From an uncultured Collinsella sp. (lineage in GTDB: Bacteria > Actinomycetota > Coriobacteriia > Coriobacteriales > Coriobacteriaceae): 64,000 bases of DNA. The first letter of the stretch is position 1; every line of letters starts with the position of its first letter. The position numbers and the translations under genes were made by a program. Shown here one piece after another: positions 1-8,954 of this stretch. Under the pieces are notes generated by a model, which did no database searches, was not told where the DNA came from, and was given only the letters and a program-made list of their open reading frames with translations. The stretch covers positions 62,001 to 126,000 of the forward strand of contig CABUQV010000004.1 in NCBI GenBank assembly GCA_902493855.1. Reading direction: 5' to 3'.

Positions 1-1247
1 GGCTCACCCACGGCATTCACCGCCACGAGCACCGCCGCGTCGTCGCAGGCGCGCTCGAACAGCAGCTGCTTGTTCTGGATCACCACGTTGCGATAGGCAC
101 CGTAGTTGAGAGCACGGGCAGCCGCGTCGTCGGCCGAGCGAAGGCGCGCAAGCTGCGTGATGAACGCCGTCAGCTCGTTGGGCGCAGGCTCATTGAGCGC
201 AGGTCGCAGCGCCCAGTCGCCATCGGGGCCGCCCTTTTCGCCAGCAATTCCCCACTCGCTGCCATAGTAGACGCACGGGATGCCCGGCATGCCAAAGAGC
301 ATGCCATAGGCGGGACGCAGGCACGACTTGTCGGTGAGGATACTTGCCAGGCGCGGCACATCGTGGTTGTCGACAAACGACAGCAGATGTTTGCCGCGGT
401 AGATGCACCAGGGGTCGCCGCCAAACTGACGGTGCAGCGAATGGGCGATCTCGAACATGTTGACCGAGTTAAAGCTGGAGTACAGGCCCTTGTAGCACTC
501 GTAGTTGGTACAGGAGTCGAGCATCTCGTCGTTGACGATTTGGCTGTAGTCGCCGTGGAGCGTCTCGCCGATCAGCACAAAGTCGGGCTTGAGCTCACGG
601 GTAAAAGCGTGCAGGCGGCGCATAAAGTCGCGGTCGAGCATATAGGCAACGTCCAGGCGCAGGCCGTCGACGCCAAAGACCTCGGCCCAGCGGCGCACGG
701 ACTCGAGCAGGTAATCGACCACGGCGGGGTTTTGCAGGTTGAGCTTCACGAGCTCAAAATGGCCTTCCCAGCCCTCGTACCAAAAGCCGTCGCCGTAGCA
801 CGAGTCGCCATCAAAGCTGATGTGGAACCAGTCCTTGTAGGGCGAGTCCCACTTGCGCTCCTGCACATCGCGGAAGGCCCAAAAGCCACGGCCCACATGG
901 TTGAAGACGGCGTCGAGCACCACGCGGATGCCGTGGGCATGCAGTGTCTCGCACACGGCGGCAAAGTCGGCATCCCCACCCAAGCGACGGTCGATGTGGC
1001 GCAGGCTGCGCGTATCGTAGCCGTGGCTATCGGACTCGAGCGGCGGGTTGATGAGCACAGCGCCAATACCGAGTTCCTGCAGGTAATCGGCCCATTGGGC
1101 GATTTTCATGATGGGGGCATCGGGGTTGGGTGCAGTGCCGGCAGCTTGGGAGAGTTCGTCCTCGGCAACGGGCGCGGCGGTTTCGCGCGGAGCTCCGCAA
1201 AAGCCCAGCGGATAGATCTGATAGAACGTCGTCTCGTATGCCCACAT
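1..1247 (-). CDS. GH13 alpha-amylase family glycosidase (3' end beyond window)
   Basis: This is a glycoside hydrolase of family 13, which cleaves alpha-glucosidic bonds in starch, maltodextrin or related glucans. About 415 residues are visible and the frame is still open at base 1, so the C-terminus is missing. The family's conserved regions appear in order: DAVFNHVG at residues 112-119, DGLRLDVA with the nucleophile Asp199, GETLHGDY with the acid/base Glu228, and FVDNHD at 291-296. The start is the ATG at 1247, preceded by GGGAGG at a good distance. There is no signal peptide, so the enzyme is probably cytoplasmic and acts on imported oligosaccharides. The short N-terminus (WAYETTFYQIYPLGF) suits a cyclomaltodextrinase or maltogenic-type subgroup, but exact specificity cannot be read from the visible part. 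Confidence 0.93.
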   Translation of the reverse strand, partial: MWAYETTFYQIYPLGFCGAPRETAAPVAEDELSQAAGTAPNPDAPIMKIAQWADYLQELGIGAVLINPPLESDSHGYDTRSLRHIDRRLGGDADFAAVCETLHAHGIRVVLDAVFNHVGRGFWAFRDVQERKWDSPYKDWFHISFDGDSCYGDGFWYEGWEGHFELVKLNLQNPAVVDYLLESVRRWAEVFGVDGLRLDVAYMLDRDFMRRLHAFTRELKPDFVLIGETLHGDYSQIVNDEMLDSCTNYECYKGLYSSFNSVNMFEIAHSLHRQFGGDPWCIYRGKHLLSFVDNHDVPRLASILTDKSCLRPAYGMLFGMPGIPCVYYGSEWGIAGEKGGPDGDWALRPALNEPAPNELTAFITQLARLRSADDAAARALNYGAYRNVVIQNKQLLFERACDDAAVLVAVNAVGE

Positions 1248-1347
1248 AGCAACCTCCCAGTAAGCTCAACAGAACGACATCCATTGTATGCCCAGCAGGG
1301 TAGCTAATTTGGGACGGAGCTGTTTTAGCTGCCCCGACCCCTTTCCA

Positions 1348-1414
1348 AGTTGCGGTGGAATACGGACTGTTTGCCGGGTTTATTGGACCCAGCAGTCCGT
1401 ATTTCACCGCAACT
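1348..1414 (-). repeat. PAL-A palindromic element, copy 1
   Basis: A 67-bp imperfect palindrome lies 15 bp after the stop codon of the MFS gene. Read on the minus strand it begins AGTTGCGGTGAAATA and ends TATTCCACCGCAACT, with CGGACTG pairing with CAGTCCG further in. Two more copies lie at 5487-5552 and 44711-44777. It may act as a terminator or RNA stabiliser, but there is no T-tract. Confidence 0.85.
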
Positions 1415-1429
1415 GATAGGGGGATGTGG

Positions 1430-2626
1430 TTAGGCGACGGGCTTGGCGCGACGAATGGCCGGGAACATCACCGTGATAGCGAGGATGACGCCCACGACGG
1501 CAATCGACCCGCCCGCGAAGCCGATCCAGGCGATACCGGGACCCGAAACCACGGCTCCGCCGATCGCGGTACCCGTGCCAATGCCCAGATTGAACAGGCC
1601 CGAGAAGATCGACATGGCGACGGCCGACGAATCTGCCGGCGTGTGCTTGATGAGCTCGGCCTGAAACGCCACGTTAAAGGCCGTGGCGCAGCAACCCCAC
1701 AGTGCGCAGACGGCAAGCACTGTCACGAGCGACGATGCGGCCGGCCCCATGAGCAGCAGGGCCACCGGCACGCCGGAGAGCGTGATAGCCAAGAACGGGA
1801 AGCGATGCCCATCGAACAGGCGGCCGAACAGCCAGCTTCCGAGCAGACCGGAGCAGCCGAACGCCGTCAGCGTCATGGTGATAGCGCTTGCGTCGACATG
1901 GGCGACCTGAGCCAGGAAAGGCTCGATATAGCTGTAGCTTGCGTAATAGCCGGTCGCCATGAAGACCGTGACTGCGTAGAGCGCGATGAGGAGCGGGTTC
2001 TTGAGCAGCTCGGGCAGCTGTTTGACGGTAAAGCGCTCACCCGCCGGCATGGCCGGGAACACCGCTGCCTGGTAGACGGCCGCGATGGCTGAGAGGCCCC
2101 CGACCACGGCAAACGTCATGCGCCAGCCCACGGCCAAGCCAATGGCGCGACCGAGAGGCAGGCCAAAGATCTGCGCGATGGACGAGCCCGTAGCGATCAT
2201 GCTGATGGCGAGCGCGCCGTGGCGAGTGTCGACCAGGCGCGAGGCCATAATCGAGGCGACTGACCAGAACACGGCATGTGCGCAAGCGACCACCAGGCGC
2301 GCGCAGACCAGGATGGGATAGGTCGGCGCCACAGCGGACAGGAACTGACCGAGCGAGAACACGGCAAGCACGCCCAGCAGCATCCGCTTAAACTCGAAAC
2401 GCGAAGCGAACACCATGAGCGGCAACGACAGCAGCATGACGCCCCAGGCATAGACCGAGATCATGATGCCCGCCTGGGCCTCGGTGAGCGAGAACGACGC
2501 GGCGATATCAGTCAAAAGGCCGATGGGCATAAACTCCGACGTGTTGAACACGAACGCACAGCAGGTGAGCCCGACGAGTGGGAGCCACTGCCTGAGCGTG
2601 ATGCCGTCTTGCCTTGCCTGACTCAT
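1430..2626 (-). CDS. MFS transporter, sugar-efflux/drug-efflux (DHA1) type
   Basis: This is a 398-residue inner-membrane transporter of the major facilitator superfamily with about 12 hydrophobic segments. The N-terminal half contains NTSEFMPIGLLTDIA and the cytoplasmic loop SRFEFKRMLLG, a layout typical of the DHA1/SotB group that exports sugars or small drugs by proton antiport. I chose the ATG at 2626 because GGAGAT sits nine bases before it; an ATG five codons upstream lacks a ribosome-binding site. The gene stands alone between a GH13 glycosidase and feoAB. The substrate is unknown. Function is assigned only at superfamily level. Confidence 0.85.
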   Translation of the reverse strand: MSQARQDGITLRQWLPLVGLTCCAFVFNTSEFMPIGLLTDIAASFSLTEAQAGIMISVYAWGVMLLSLPLMVFASRFEFKRMLLGVLAVFSLGQFLSAVAPTYPILVCARLVVACAHAVFWSVASIMASRLVDTRHGALAISMIATGSSIAQIFGLPLGRAIGLAVGWRMTFAVVGGLSAIAAVYQAAVFPAMPAGERFTVKQLPELLKNPLLIALYAVTVFMATGYYASYSYIEPFLAQVAHVDASAITMTLTAFGCSGLLGSWLFGRLFDGHRFPFLAITLSGVPVALLLMGPAASSLVTVLAVCALWGCCATAFNVAFQAELIKHTPADSSAVAMSIFSGLFNLGIGTGTAIGGAVVSGPGIAWIGFAGGSIAVVGVILAITVMFPAIRRAKPVA

Positions 2627-2671
2627 ATATAACATCTCCAATCATTTTGAGCGGAGGCGATTATATAGCAA

Positions 2672-2706
2672 CGGTCCCGCATCCGTCAGTAACGGACACG
2701 GGACCG
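2672..2706. terminator. Hairpin between feoAB and the MFS gene
   Basis: CGGTCCCG and CGGGACCG pair around an inner TCCGT/ACGGA stem, about 40 bp after the feoAB stop codon. It is probably the feoAB terminator, although the T-tract on the minus strand is weak. Confidence 0.5.
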
Positions 2707-2746
2707 AAACAATTCGATACACAGAGGTTGCGCCGTCAATTCATAA

Positions 2747-5107
2747 CTAAGCCAACCCCAGCAATATGCCCGCCGAATGCACGACAAACGCCACGATCCA
2801 GGCAACGGCGACCTGAAACGCGAATACGGCCACGGCATAGCGCGCGCCCAACTCGCTCTTGACGGCGCCGATAGCGGCCACGCAAGGCGGGTACAGCAGC
2901 GTAAAGACCAGGAACACGTAAGCGGTAAACGGCGAAAACATAGTTGACAGCACCGCGGGAGAGGTTGCGCCCAAAAGCACCGTGAGCGTCGAGATGACGC
3001 TCTCCTTGGCAATGAGCCCCGTGACGAGCGCCGTGGATGCACGCCAATCGCCAAAGCCGAGCGGGGCCAACACCGGCGCGATGATGCTACCCAGACCGGC
3101 AAGTAGACTCTGCGACTGATCGGCGACCACATTAAAGCGAATGTCGAACGTCTGAAGGAACCAGATGACCACGGTAGCGGCAAAGATAATGGTAAAAGCC
3201 TTGGTAATAAAGTCCTTGGCCTTATCCCATGCCAGCATCACCGTCGTCTTGACGCTCGGCAGGCGGTAATTGGGGAGCTCCATGATAAACGGCACCGGGT
3301 CGCCCTTAAATGCCGTGCGGTTGAGCACCAAAGCCGCGATGCAGCCGACCACGATACCGATCAGATAGAGCGAGACCATGGCGGGAACCGTCGCCTGCGG
3401 GAAGAATGCTCCGCACAGCAAGCCGTAAACCGGCAACTTGGCTGAGCAGCTCATAAACGGCGTGAGCATGACCGTCATCTTGCGGTCGTGCTCGGATGGG
3501 AGCGTACGGGTCGACATGATAGCCGGCACGGTGCAGCCAAAACCGACGAGCATGGGCACGAAGCTGCGGCCCGACAGGCCAAAGCGACGCAACACCTTAT
3601 CCATGACAAAGGCTACGCGTGCCATGTAGCCGGAGTCTTCCAGAATGGAGAGGAACAAGAAGAGCACGACGATAATCGGCAGGAAGGTCAGCACACTGCC
3701 CACGCCCGTAAGCACGCCGTCGACAGCCAGCGAGCGCACCACGTCGTTGGTGCCGAACGCCTTGAGGCCTGCATCGGCCGAAGCGATGATGGCAGCGATG
3801 CCGTCCTCCATAAGTCCCTGCAACGCCGCGCCGATCACGCCAAACGTCAGCCAAAAGACGAGGCCCATGATCAGCAGAAACGCCGGGATGGCCGTATAGC
3901 GACCCGTCAGAATGCGGTCGATCTTGACGGAGCGCACGTGCTCGCGGCTCTCGTGCGGCTTGACGACACAGCGCCCGCACACGTCGCCGATAAAGCTAAA
4001 GCGCATGTCGGCCAGCGCGGACAGGCGGTCGGTGCCGGCCTCGCCCTCCATCTGGGTAATGATGTGCTCGATGGCGTCGAGCTCGTTGCGATCCAGGTGA
4101 AGCGCCTCGGTTACCAGCTCATCGCCCTCGACCAGCTTGGTCGCCGCAAAGCGCACCGGGATGTGCGCCGTCACGGCATGGTCCTCGATCAGGTTAGCAA
4201 TACCGTGGATGCAGCGATGCAGCGCACCGCCGTCCGGACCGTCGGGCGCGCAAAAGTCCAGGCGACCGGGGCGCTCGCGGAACCGCGCCACGTGCAAGGC
4301 ATGATCCACCAACTCGCCGATACCCTCGTTGCGGGCAGCACTAATGGGAACAACGGGCACGCCCAACAGACTCTCGAGCAGGTTGACGTCCACGGCACCG
4401 CCGTTGGCGGTCACCTCGTCCATCATGTTGAGCGCGATGACCATAGGACGGTCGAGCTCCATGAGCTGCAGTGTCAGGTACAGATTACGCTCGATGTTGG
4501 TAGCGTCAATGATGTCGATGATGGCGTCCGGACGCTCGTCGAGGATGAACTGACGGCTCACGACCTCTTCGCCTGTGTACGGCGACAGGGAGTAAATGCC
4601 AGGCAGGTCGGTAACGCTCGCCTCGGGATGGTTACGGATGGTGCCATCTTTGCGGTCGACCGTCACGCCGGGAAAGTTACCGACGTGCTGGTTGGAGCCC
4701 GTCAGCTGGTTGAATAACGTGGTCTTGCCGCAGTTTTGGTTGCCGGCGAGGGCAAAGTGCAGCGGCGCGCCCTCGGGCACGGCCGTCTTTGCCGCACGGG
4801 GCGAATACGTCCCCTCGCCCAGGGCCGGATGCTCCGTCGTGCCGATTGCGGCGTTAGCGCGCGGACCCGTATCGGTGTCGTGAATACCCACGAGCTCGAT
4901 GCGAGCGGCATCGTCCTTGCGCAGTGTCAACTCGTAGCCACGCAGGCGGATCTCGAGCGGATCGCCCATGGGGGCGTACTTCATCATGGTGACTTCGGTG
5001 CCCGGCGTTAGGCCCATGTCCAAAATATGCTGTCGGAGTGCCTGATCGTCCGATGCCACCGATGCGACAACGGCGTCTTTTCCGATCTCGAGCGTATCGA
5101 GCTTCAC
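2747..5107 (-). CDS. feoB: Ferrous iron transporter, FeoA-FeoB fusion
   Basis: This 786-residue protein imports Fe(II) across the inner membrane. The first 75 residues are a FeoA-type SH3-like domain (MGLTPGTEV, ELTLRKDDA), normally a separate protein. The FeoB G-domain follows with G1 GNQNCGKTT at 122-130, G3 DLPG at about 167, G4 NMMD at about 227 and G5 SAA at about 256. A polytopic membrane domain then carries the pore motif SCSAKLPVY. The start is taken as the GTG at 5107, which has GGGGGAGG upstream; the ATG at 5158 lies inside the tandem operator and is unlikely. No feoC was seen. The two operator repeats just upstream suggest iron-dependent repression. Confidence 0.95.
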   Translation of the reverse strand: MKLDTLEIGKDAVVASVASDDQALRQHILDMGLTPGTEVTMMKYAPMGDPLEIRLRGYELTLRKDDAARIELVGIHDTDTGPRANAAIGTTEHPALGEGTYSPRAAKTAVPEGAPLHFALAGNQNCGKTTLFNQLTGSNQHVGNFPGVTVDRKDGTIRNHPEASVTDLPGIYSLSPYTGEEVVSRQFILDERPDAIIDIIDATNIERNLYLTLQLMELDRPMVIALNMMDEVTANGGAVDVNLLESLLGVPVVPISAARNEGIGELVDHALHVARFRERPGRLDFCAPDGPDGGALHRCIHGIANLIEDHAVTAHIPVRFAATKLVEGDELVTEALHLDRNELDAIEHIITQMEGEAGTDRLSALADMRFSFIGDVCGRCVVKPHESREHVRSVKIDRILTGRYTAIPAFLLIMGLVFWLTFGVIGAALQGLMEDGIAAIIASADAGLKAFGTNDVVRSLAVDGVLTGVGSVLTFLPIIVVLFLFLSILEDSGYMARVAFVMDKVLRRFGLSGRSFVPMLVGFGCTVPAIMSTRTLPSEHDRKMTVMLTPFMSCSAKLPVYGLLCGAFFPQATVPAMVSLYLIGIVVGCIAALVLNRTAFKGDPVPFIMELPNYRLPSVKTTVMLAWDKAKDFITKAFTIIFAATVVIWFLQTFDIRFNVVADQSQSLLAGLGSIIAPVLAPLGFGDWRASTALVTGLIAKESVISTLTVLLGATSPAVLSTMFSPFTAYVFLVFTLLYPPCVAAIGAVKSELGARYAVAVFAFQVAVAWIVAFVVHSAGILLGLA

Positions 5108-5149
5108 GTCCGTGTTCCTCCCCCGACGCCCACAGGGCGTTGTATTTAT

Positions 5150-5183
5150 GTTCACCATGGCTAACCGTTTGCCATGGCTAACC
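5150..5183. promoter_or_regulatory. Tandem 17-bp operator upstream of feoAB
   Basis: Two adjacent 17-bp units on the plus strand, GTTCACCATGGCTAACC and GTTTGCCATGGCTAACC, differ at only two positions. Each is a near-palindrome around CCATGG. They lie 43-76 bp before the feoAB GTG start. The GGTTAGCC core on the minus strand resembles half of a DtxR/IdeR box. The bound regulator is inferred, not shown. Confidence 0.6.
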
Positions 5184-5266
5184 AATTTTAAACTTACATG
5201 ATAGCGTGAACACACAATGACGTTCAATCAGCAGATTGGCGCAATGGGGACAGGCAGGAGAGTTCA

Positions 5267-5470
5267 GGGCCATAGTTTCCCGATGAGGCCTCTCGGGGAA
5301 ACTACATCCCAGAATTCTGGCTCGAAACGGGATATGGTTTCCCAAACAGGCCTCTTACGGAAAATGCATCCCGGAATCCCCACTCGAAACGGGACGCACT
5401 TTCCCAGTCGAGGCCCTATGGGAAACTGCGTCCCACCTTGAAAGGCAAAACTGGGACGCAGTTTCCGGGC
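5267..5470. repeat. PAL-E tandem palindrome array, 62-bp period
   Basis: Three full hairpins and one half start at 5267, 5329, 5391 and 5453, an exact 62-bp spacing. Each full unit is a 44-bp palindrome with arms close to GGGACGCAGTTTCCC and GGGAAACTGCGTCCC around a GAGGCC-like centre, then an 18-bp spacer. Two spacers end in CTCGAAAC. The arms differ between units. No gene is visible here. Confidence 0.85.
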
Positions 5471-5486
5471 GGGGCATCAAAAACAA

Positions 5487-5552
5487 AGTTGCGGTGGAAT
5501 AGTTCCTGGATGGGCTGGTTGATGCCCCAGATCGGAACTATTTCACCGCAAG
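5487..5552 (-). repeat. PAL-A palindromic element, copy 2
   Basis: The same outer arms as copy 1 (TTGCGGTGAAATA and TATTCCACCGCAACT on the minus strand) are found 28 bp after the esterase stop codon. The inner stem is GTTCC/GGAAC instead of GGACTG/CAGTCC, so both arms have changed together. The 5' outermost bases no longer pair. Confidence 0.8.
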
Positions 5553-5580
5553 TTATTGAAGGGCTGGGATGCCCGTCCTC

Positions 5581-6480
5581 TTACAGATGGCGCTCCAGGA
5601 AGCGGAAGGCTAGGCGAATCCAAGGACGGACTGCCACCTGCTTGTCCTCGTTGTCGACCGCGGTGTTGGCGTTGCCGAGCGAAAGGCCGTGACCACCCTG
5701 GTCGAAGACGTGCATCTCGCATGCAACGCCCTCCTCGGCCATGCGCTGCGCAAACGGGTAGACCTGCGCGATCGGCGCCGTCTTGTCGTCGGACACGCCC
5801 CACACAAAGGTCGGTGGCATCTGACGCGAAACATGCGTGGTGGGGCAGATGTCGGCCAGATGCTCGTCAGTTGCCTCGCCGCCCGTCACCATCGACAGGT
5901 AGTCGTTGAGCAAATCGCGCCCCGTCTTGCCGCCCGTCTTGGGCACACGCAAGTCAATGCGCGGATCGCGCGTCTGCATGTCACGCACATAGGCAAAGTC
6001 GAGCAATGGATAGCCCAGCACCACGGCATCGGGACGAATGTCGTCCGGACGCGCCCCGGCAAGTGCCGCGAAGGGGCCGGTCTTCCACTGTGTTGCCAGC
6101 GAGGCGCAAATCATGCCGCCAGCAGAAAAGCCCACGACGCACACGCGCTTAGGATCGACATGCCACTCGTCGGCGTTGGCGCGCACCGTGGCGACCATCT
6201 TGGCAAGATCTGCCTGGGGGTGCGGAAAGCTCACGTCACCCGTAGAACTCGTGACATAGTTGAGCACAAAGGCCTGGTAGCCGCGATCCAAAAATGCAAA
6301 CGCCACCGGGTCCTGCTCGTGCGGAGCGATATGCGTAAACCCGCCTCCGCCGCAGATGATCACCGCGGGGCGGCGGCCATTCGGTTTATCGGGCAGCGGC
6401 TCGGCACCCAAATACGTAAACGTCGCCGGATAATCCTCGGTCGGCTCCTCGCCCCACAGCGCATGGTTCTCGACAATCAT
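5581..6480 (-). CDS. Alpha/beta-hydrolase esterase (BD-FAE / acetylxylan esterase-like)
   Basis: This 299-residue alpha/beta-hydrolase should cleave carboxylic esters, possibly acetyl groups on carbohydrates. It has the oxyanion-hole sequence CGGGGF near residue 44, the nucleophile elbow GFSAGG with Ser119, Asp231 or Asp232 in VSDDKTAP, and His264 in QGGHGLS, which together make the Ser-Asp-His triad. There is no signal peptide, so it acts in the cytoplasm. The start at 6480 follows GGGAGCACAT; upstream in-frame starts have no ribosome-binding site. It is a single gene flanked by a PAL-A element. The natural substrate is unknown. Confidence 0.85.
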   Translation of the reverse strand: MIVENHALWGEEPTEDYPATFTYLGAEPLPDKPNGRRPAVIICGGGGFTHIAPHEQDPVAFAFLDRGYQAFVLNYVTSSTGDVSFPHPQADLAKMVATVRANADEWHVDPKRVCVVGFSAGGMICASLATQWKTGPFAALAGARPDDIRPDAVVLGYPLLDFAYVRDMQTRDPRIDLRVPKTGGKTGRDLLNDYLSMVTGGEATDEHLADICPTTHVSRQMPPTFVWGVSDDKTAPIAQVYPFAQRMAEEGVACEMHVFDQGGHGLSLGNANTAVDNEDKQVAVRPWIRLAFRFLERHL

Positions 6481-6666
6481 ATGTGCTCCCTTCGCGCAAA
6501 TTATGCGCCCTTGTTTTTCGCCTTCAAGCGTACCCCACTTGAACCCGTGGCGCAGAAACACTCCGGCAATAAGTTTCCCTTCAACTGATATATCACATAA
6601 TCACAGTTCAGAGGTATCGTTGAGCAGCGTAGAATAGGGGCGTTGACCAAGCCGCGAAACACATGT

Positions 6667-6676
6667 GAAACGTTTC
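6667..6676. promoter_or_regulatory. Putative LacI-family operator upstream of the PTS IIA gene
   Basis: The perfect 10-bp palindrome GAAACGTTTC, centred on CG, lies 48 bp before the start of the PTS IIA gene. This core is typical of LacI/GalR-family operators. It suggests sugar-responsive control. No cognate regulator is in the window. Confidence 0.4.
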
Positions 6677-6723
6677 CGGCAAACCAAACGCGCGATATGC
6701 GCCTATTTAAGTTGGAGGCAACT

Positions 6724-7287
6724 ATGGGTCTGCTCGATTCGCTTAAGTCCACCTTCACCTCGACCGGCGAGGCGTCCGTTCCGCCCGCAGCAAGCTTCGC
6801 TACCCGCGAAGGCGTCATCTATGCCCCCGTCAACGGCGTGCTCGTCAACCTGAACGAGGTTCCCGACGAGACGATCGCCTCGGGCATGCTTGGCCAGGGC
6901 TATGGCATCGAGCCCATTACCGGCACCATCTATGCGCCCGCCAACGGCCGCATCGGTGCCACCACTGTCACCAACCACTCCATCGGCATGATTACCGAGG
7001 ACGGCCTGCGCGTGTTCATCCATGTTGGCCTGGGCACCGTGGAAATGAACGGCAAGGGTTTTGCCCGCTTTGTCGAGATGGGCGATGTGGTCAAGGCAGG
7101 CCAGCCGCTCATCAGCTTCGACCGCGAGGCCATTAAGGCCGCTGGTCACGAGGACATCGTGACCGTCATCGTCTCCGAGCTCGATCGTCTTAAGAGCATC
7201 GACCATGTCGGCGAGTCTGGAACGCTTATCGGCGGCAACCCGCTCGTCAAGCTTGGCGACCCGCTGCTGGTTGCCAAGACCAAGTAG
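6724..7287 (+). CDS. Stand-alone PTS EIIA component, glucose type
   Basis: This 187-residue protein is a soluble phosphocarrier of the glucose/beta-glucoside PTS family (Crr type). It takes phosphate from HPr and passes it to an EIIB domain. Both family histidines are visible: His85 in TNHSIGM and the phosphorylated His100 in FIHVGLGTV. The N-terminus is about 25 residues longer than the core domain. ATG 6724 follows GGAGG with five bases between. A terminator follows at 7325, so it is a single-gene unit. The beta-glucoside permease at 24116 lacks its own IIA domain, so this protein is a likely partner in trans. A LacI-type palindrome lies upstream. Confidence 0.92.
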   Translation: MGLLDSLKSTFTSTGEASVPPAASFATREGVIYAPVNGVLVNLNEVPDETIASGMLGQGYGIEPITGTIYAPANGRIGATTVTNHSIGMITEDGLRVFIHVGLGTVEMNGKGFARFVEMGDVVKAGQPLISFDREAIKAAGHEDIVTVIVSELDRLKSIDHVGESGTLIGGNPLVKLGDPLLVAKTK

Positions 7288-7324
7288 CTAGGCCCCGCGC
7301 CACACAGCCAAAAGGCACCTCGTC

Positions 7325-7358
7325 AAGCGCCCACGACCATTAGGCCGCGGGCGCTTTT
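7325..7358 (+). terminator. Intrinsic terminator of the PTS IIA gene
   Basis: AAGCGCCC and GGGCGCTT pair around a loop and are followed by TTCGTTTG, 38 bp after the stop codon. Confidence 0.75.
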
Positions 7359-7468
7359 CGTTTGAAAAACCATCCCGCCAATGCCTTATCTGTATAGCCC
7401 AAATGAGCCGAGCTGCTAGAATATCGAACTGTATGGATAACTATCATTCAACCGTTATGGGAGGATAC

Positions 7469-8872
7469 GTGAACCGCACCAAAATCGCGCAGCTCTATGC
7501 CGATGCCGAGTCGCTCGGCGGCCAGACCGTCACCGTCGCCGGCTGGGTCAAGTCCGTCCGCGACATGAAGAACTTTGGCTTTGTTACGCTCAACGACGGC
7601 AGCTGCTTCCGCGACCTGCAGGTCGTCATGAACCGCGAGGCACTCGACAACTACGACGAGATCGCCCATCAAAACGTCTCGGCCGCACTCATTTGCACCG
7701 GCACCGTCAAGCTGACCCCCGATGCGCCCCAGCCTTTCGAGCTTTCTGCCACCTCCATCGAGGTCGAGGGCGTCAGCGCCCCGGATTACCCGCTGCAGAA
7801 GAAGCGCGCAACCGTCGAGTTCCTGCGCACCCAGCAGCACCTGCGTCCGCGCACCAACCTGTTCCGCGCCGTGTTCCGCATCCGCTCTGTCGCGGCTGCC
7901 GCCATCCACCGCTTCTTCCAGGAGCAGGGCTTTGTCTACGTCAACACCCCCATCATCACCACGAGTGACTGCGAGGGCGCCGGCGAGATGTTCCGCGTGA
8001 CCACGCTCGACCCCAAAAATCCGCCCCTCACCGAGTCCGGCGAGGTCGACTGGAGCCAGGACTTCTTTGGCAAGCATGCAAGCCTCACCGTGTCCGGCCA
8101 GCTCAATGCCGAGAACTTTGCCATGGCCTTTGGCGACGTGTACACCTTTGGCCCCACCTTCCGTGCCGAGAACTCCAACACCACGCGCCACGCCGCCGAG
8201 TTTTGGATGATCGAGCCCGAGATGGCCTTTGCCGACCTTAACGACTACATGGATAACGCCGAGGCCATGCTCAAGTACGTCCTTAAGGACGTTATGGCAA
8301 CCTGCCCCGACGAGCTCAATATGCTCAACAAGTTTGTGGACAAGGGTCTGCTCGAGCGCCTGGACCATGTCGCCAACTCCGACTTTGCCCGCGTTACCTA
8401 CACCGAGGCCGTCGAGATCCTGGAGCAGGCAGTCGCTGCTGGCCACCAGTTTGATTACCCCGTCAGCTGGGGCATCGACCTGCAGACCGAGCACGAGCGC
8501 TTCCTGACCGAGGAGCACTTTAAGCGCCCGACCTTCGTGACCGACTACCCGGCCGAGATCAAGGCGTTCTACATGCGCATGAACGAGGACGGCAAGACCG
8601 TCGCCGCCGCCGACTGCCTGGTTCCCGGTATCGGCGAGATTATCGGCGGCTCCCAGCGCGAGGAGCGCCTGGATCTGCTCGAGGCCCGCATCAAGGACCT
8701 GGGTATGAATCCCGAGCAGTACAAGTACTACCTTGACCTGCGCCGCTACGGTTCCTGCAAGCACGCCGGCTACGGTCTGGGCTTCGAGCGCTTGGTCATG
8801 TATCTGACCGGCGTGGGCAACATCCGCGACGTCCTGCCGCACCCGCGCACCGTGGGCAACGCCGACTTCTAA
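7469..8872 (+). CDS. asnS: Asparaginyl-tRNA synthetase
   Basis: This 467-residue class IIb enzyme charges tRNA-Asn with asparagine. An N-terminal OB-fold anticodon domain (VTVAGWVKSVRDMKNFGF) is followed by the class II core with motif 2 (FRAENSNTTRHAAEFWMIEPE region, about residues 230-250) and motif 3 (GYGLGFERLVMYLTG) near the C-terminus. The length matches the family. The start is GTG 7469, preceded by GGGAGG; an ATG at 7457 would overlap that ribosome-binding site. It is monocistronic with a strong terminator at 8919. Together with asnB at 56971 it indicates direct asparagine charging. Confidence 0.97.
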   Translation: MNRTKIAQLYADAESLGGQTVTVAGWVKSVRDMKNFGFVTLNDGSCFRDLQVVMNREALDNYDEIAHQNVSAALICTGTVKLTPDAPQPFELSATSIEVEGVSAPDYPLQKKRATVEFLRTQQHLRPRTNLFRAVFRIRSVAAAAIHRFFQEQGFVYVNTPIITTSDCEGAGEMFRVTTLDPKNPPLTESGEVDWSQDFFGKHASLTVSGQLNAENFAMAFGDVYTFGPTFRAENSNTTRHAAEFWMIEPEMAFADLNDYMDNAEAMLKYVLKDVMATCPDELNMLNKFVDKGLLERLDHVANSDFARVTYTEAVEILEQAVAAGHQFDYPVSWGIDLQTEHERFLTEEHFKRPTFVTDYPAEIKAFYMRMNEDGKTVAAADCLVPGIGEIIGGSQREERLDLLEARIKDLGMNPEQYKYYLDLRRYGSCKHAGYGLGFERLVMYLTGVGNIRDVLPHPRTVGNADF

Positions 8873-8918
8873 TCGTCGGACACTAGCTCGCGTCGCCACA
8901 CGCCAACGCTCATCGTAC

Positions 8919-8954
8919 AAGCGTCTCTCGACATCGGTCGAGAGACGCTTTTTT
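8919..8954 (+). terminator. Intrinsic terminator of asnS
   Basis: A 14-bp perfect stem (AAGCGTCTCTCGAC with GTCGAGAGACGCTT) and four-base loop are followed by TTTT. Confidence 0.92.

Noticed and set aside
5267..5470. Possible CRISPR array
   Set aside because: Units are regularly spaced, but the repeats are diverged long palindromes, the spacers are only 18 bp and share their ends, and no cas gene is present.
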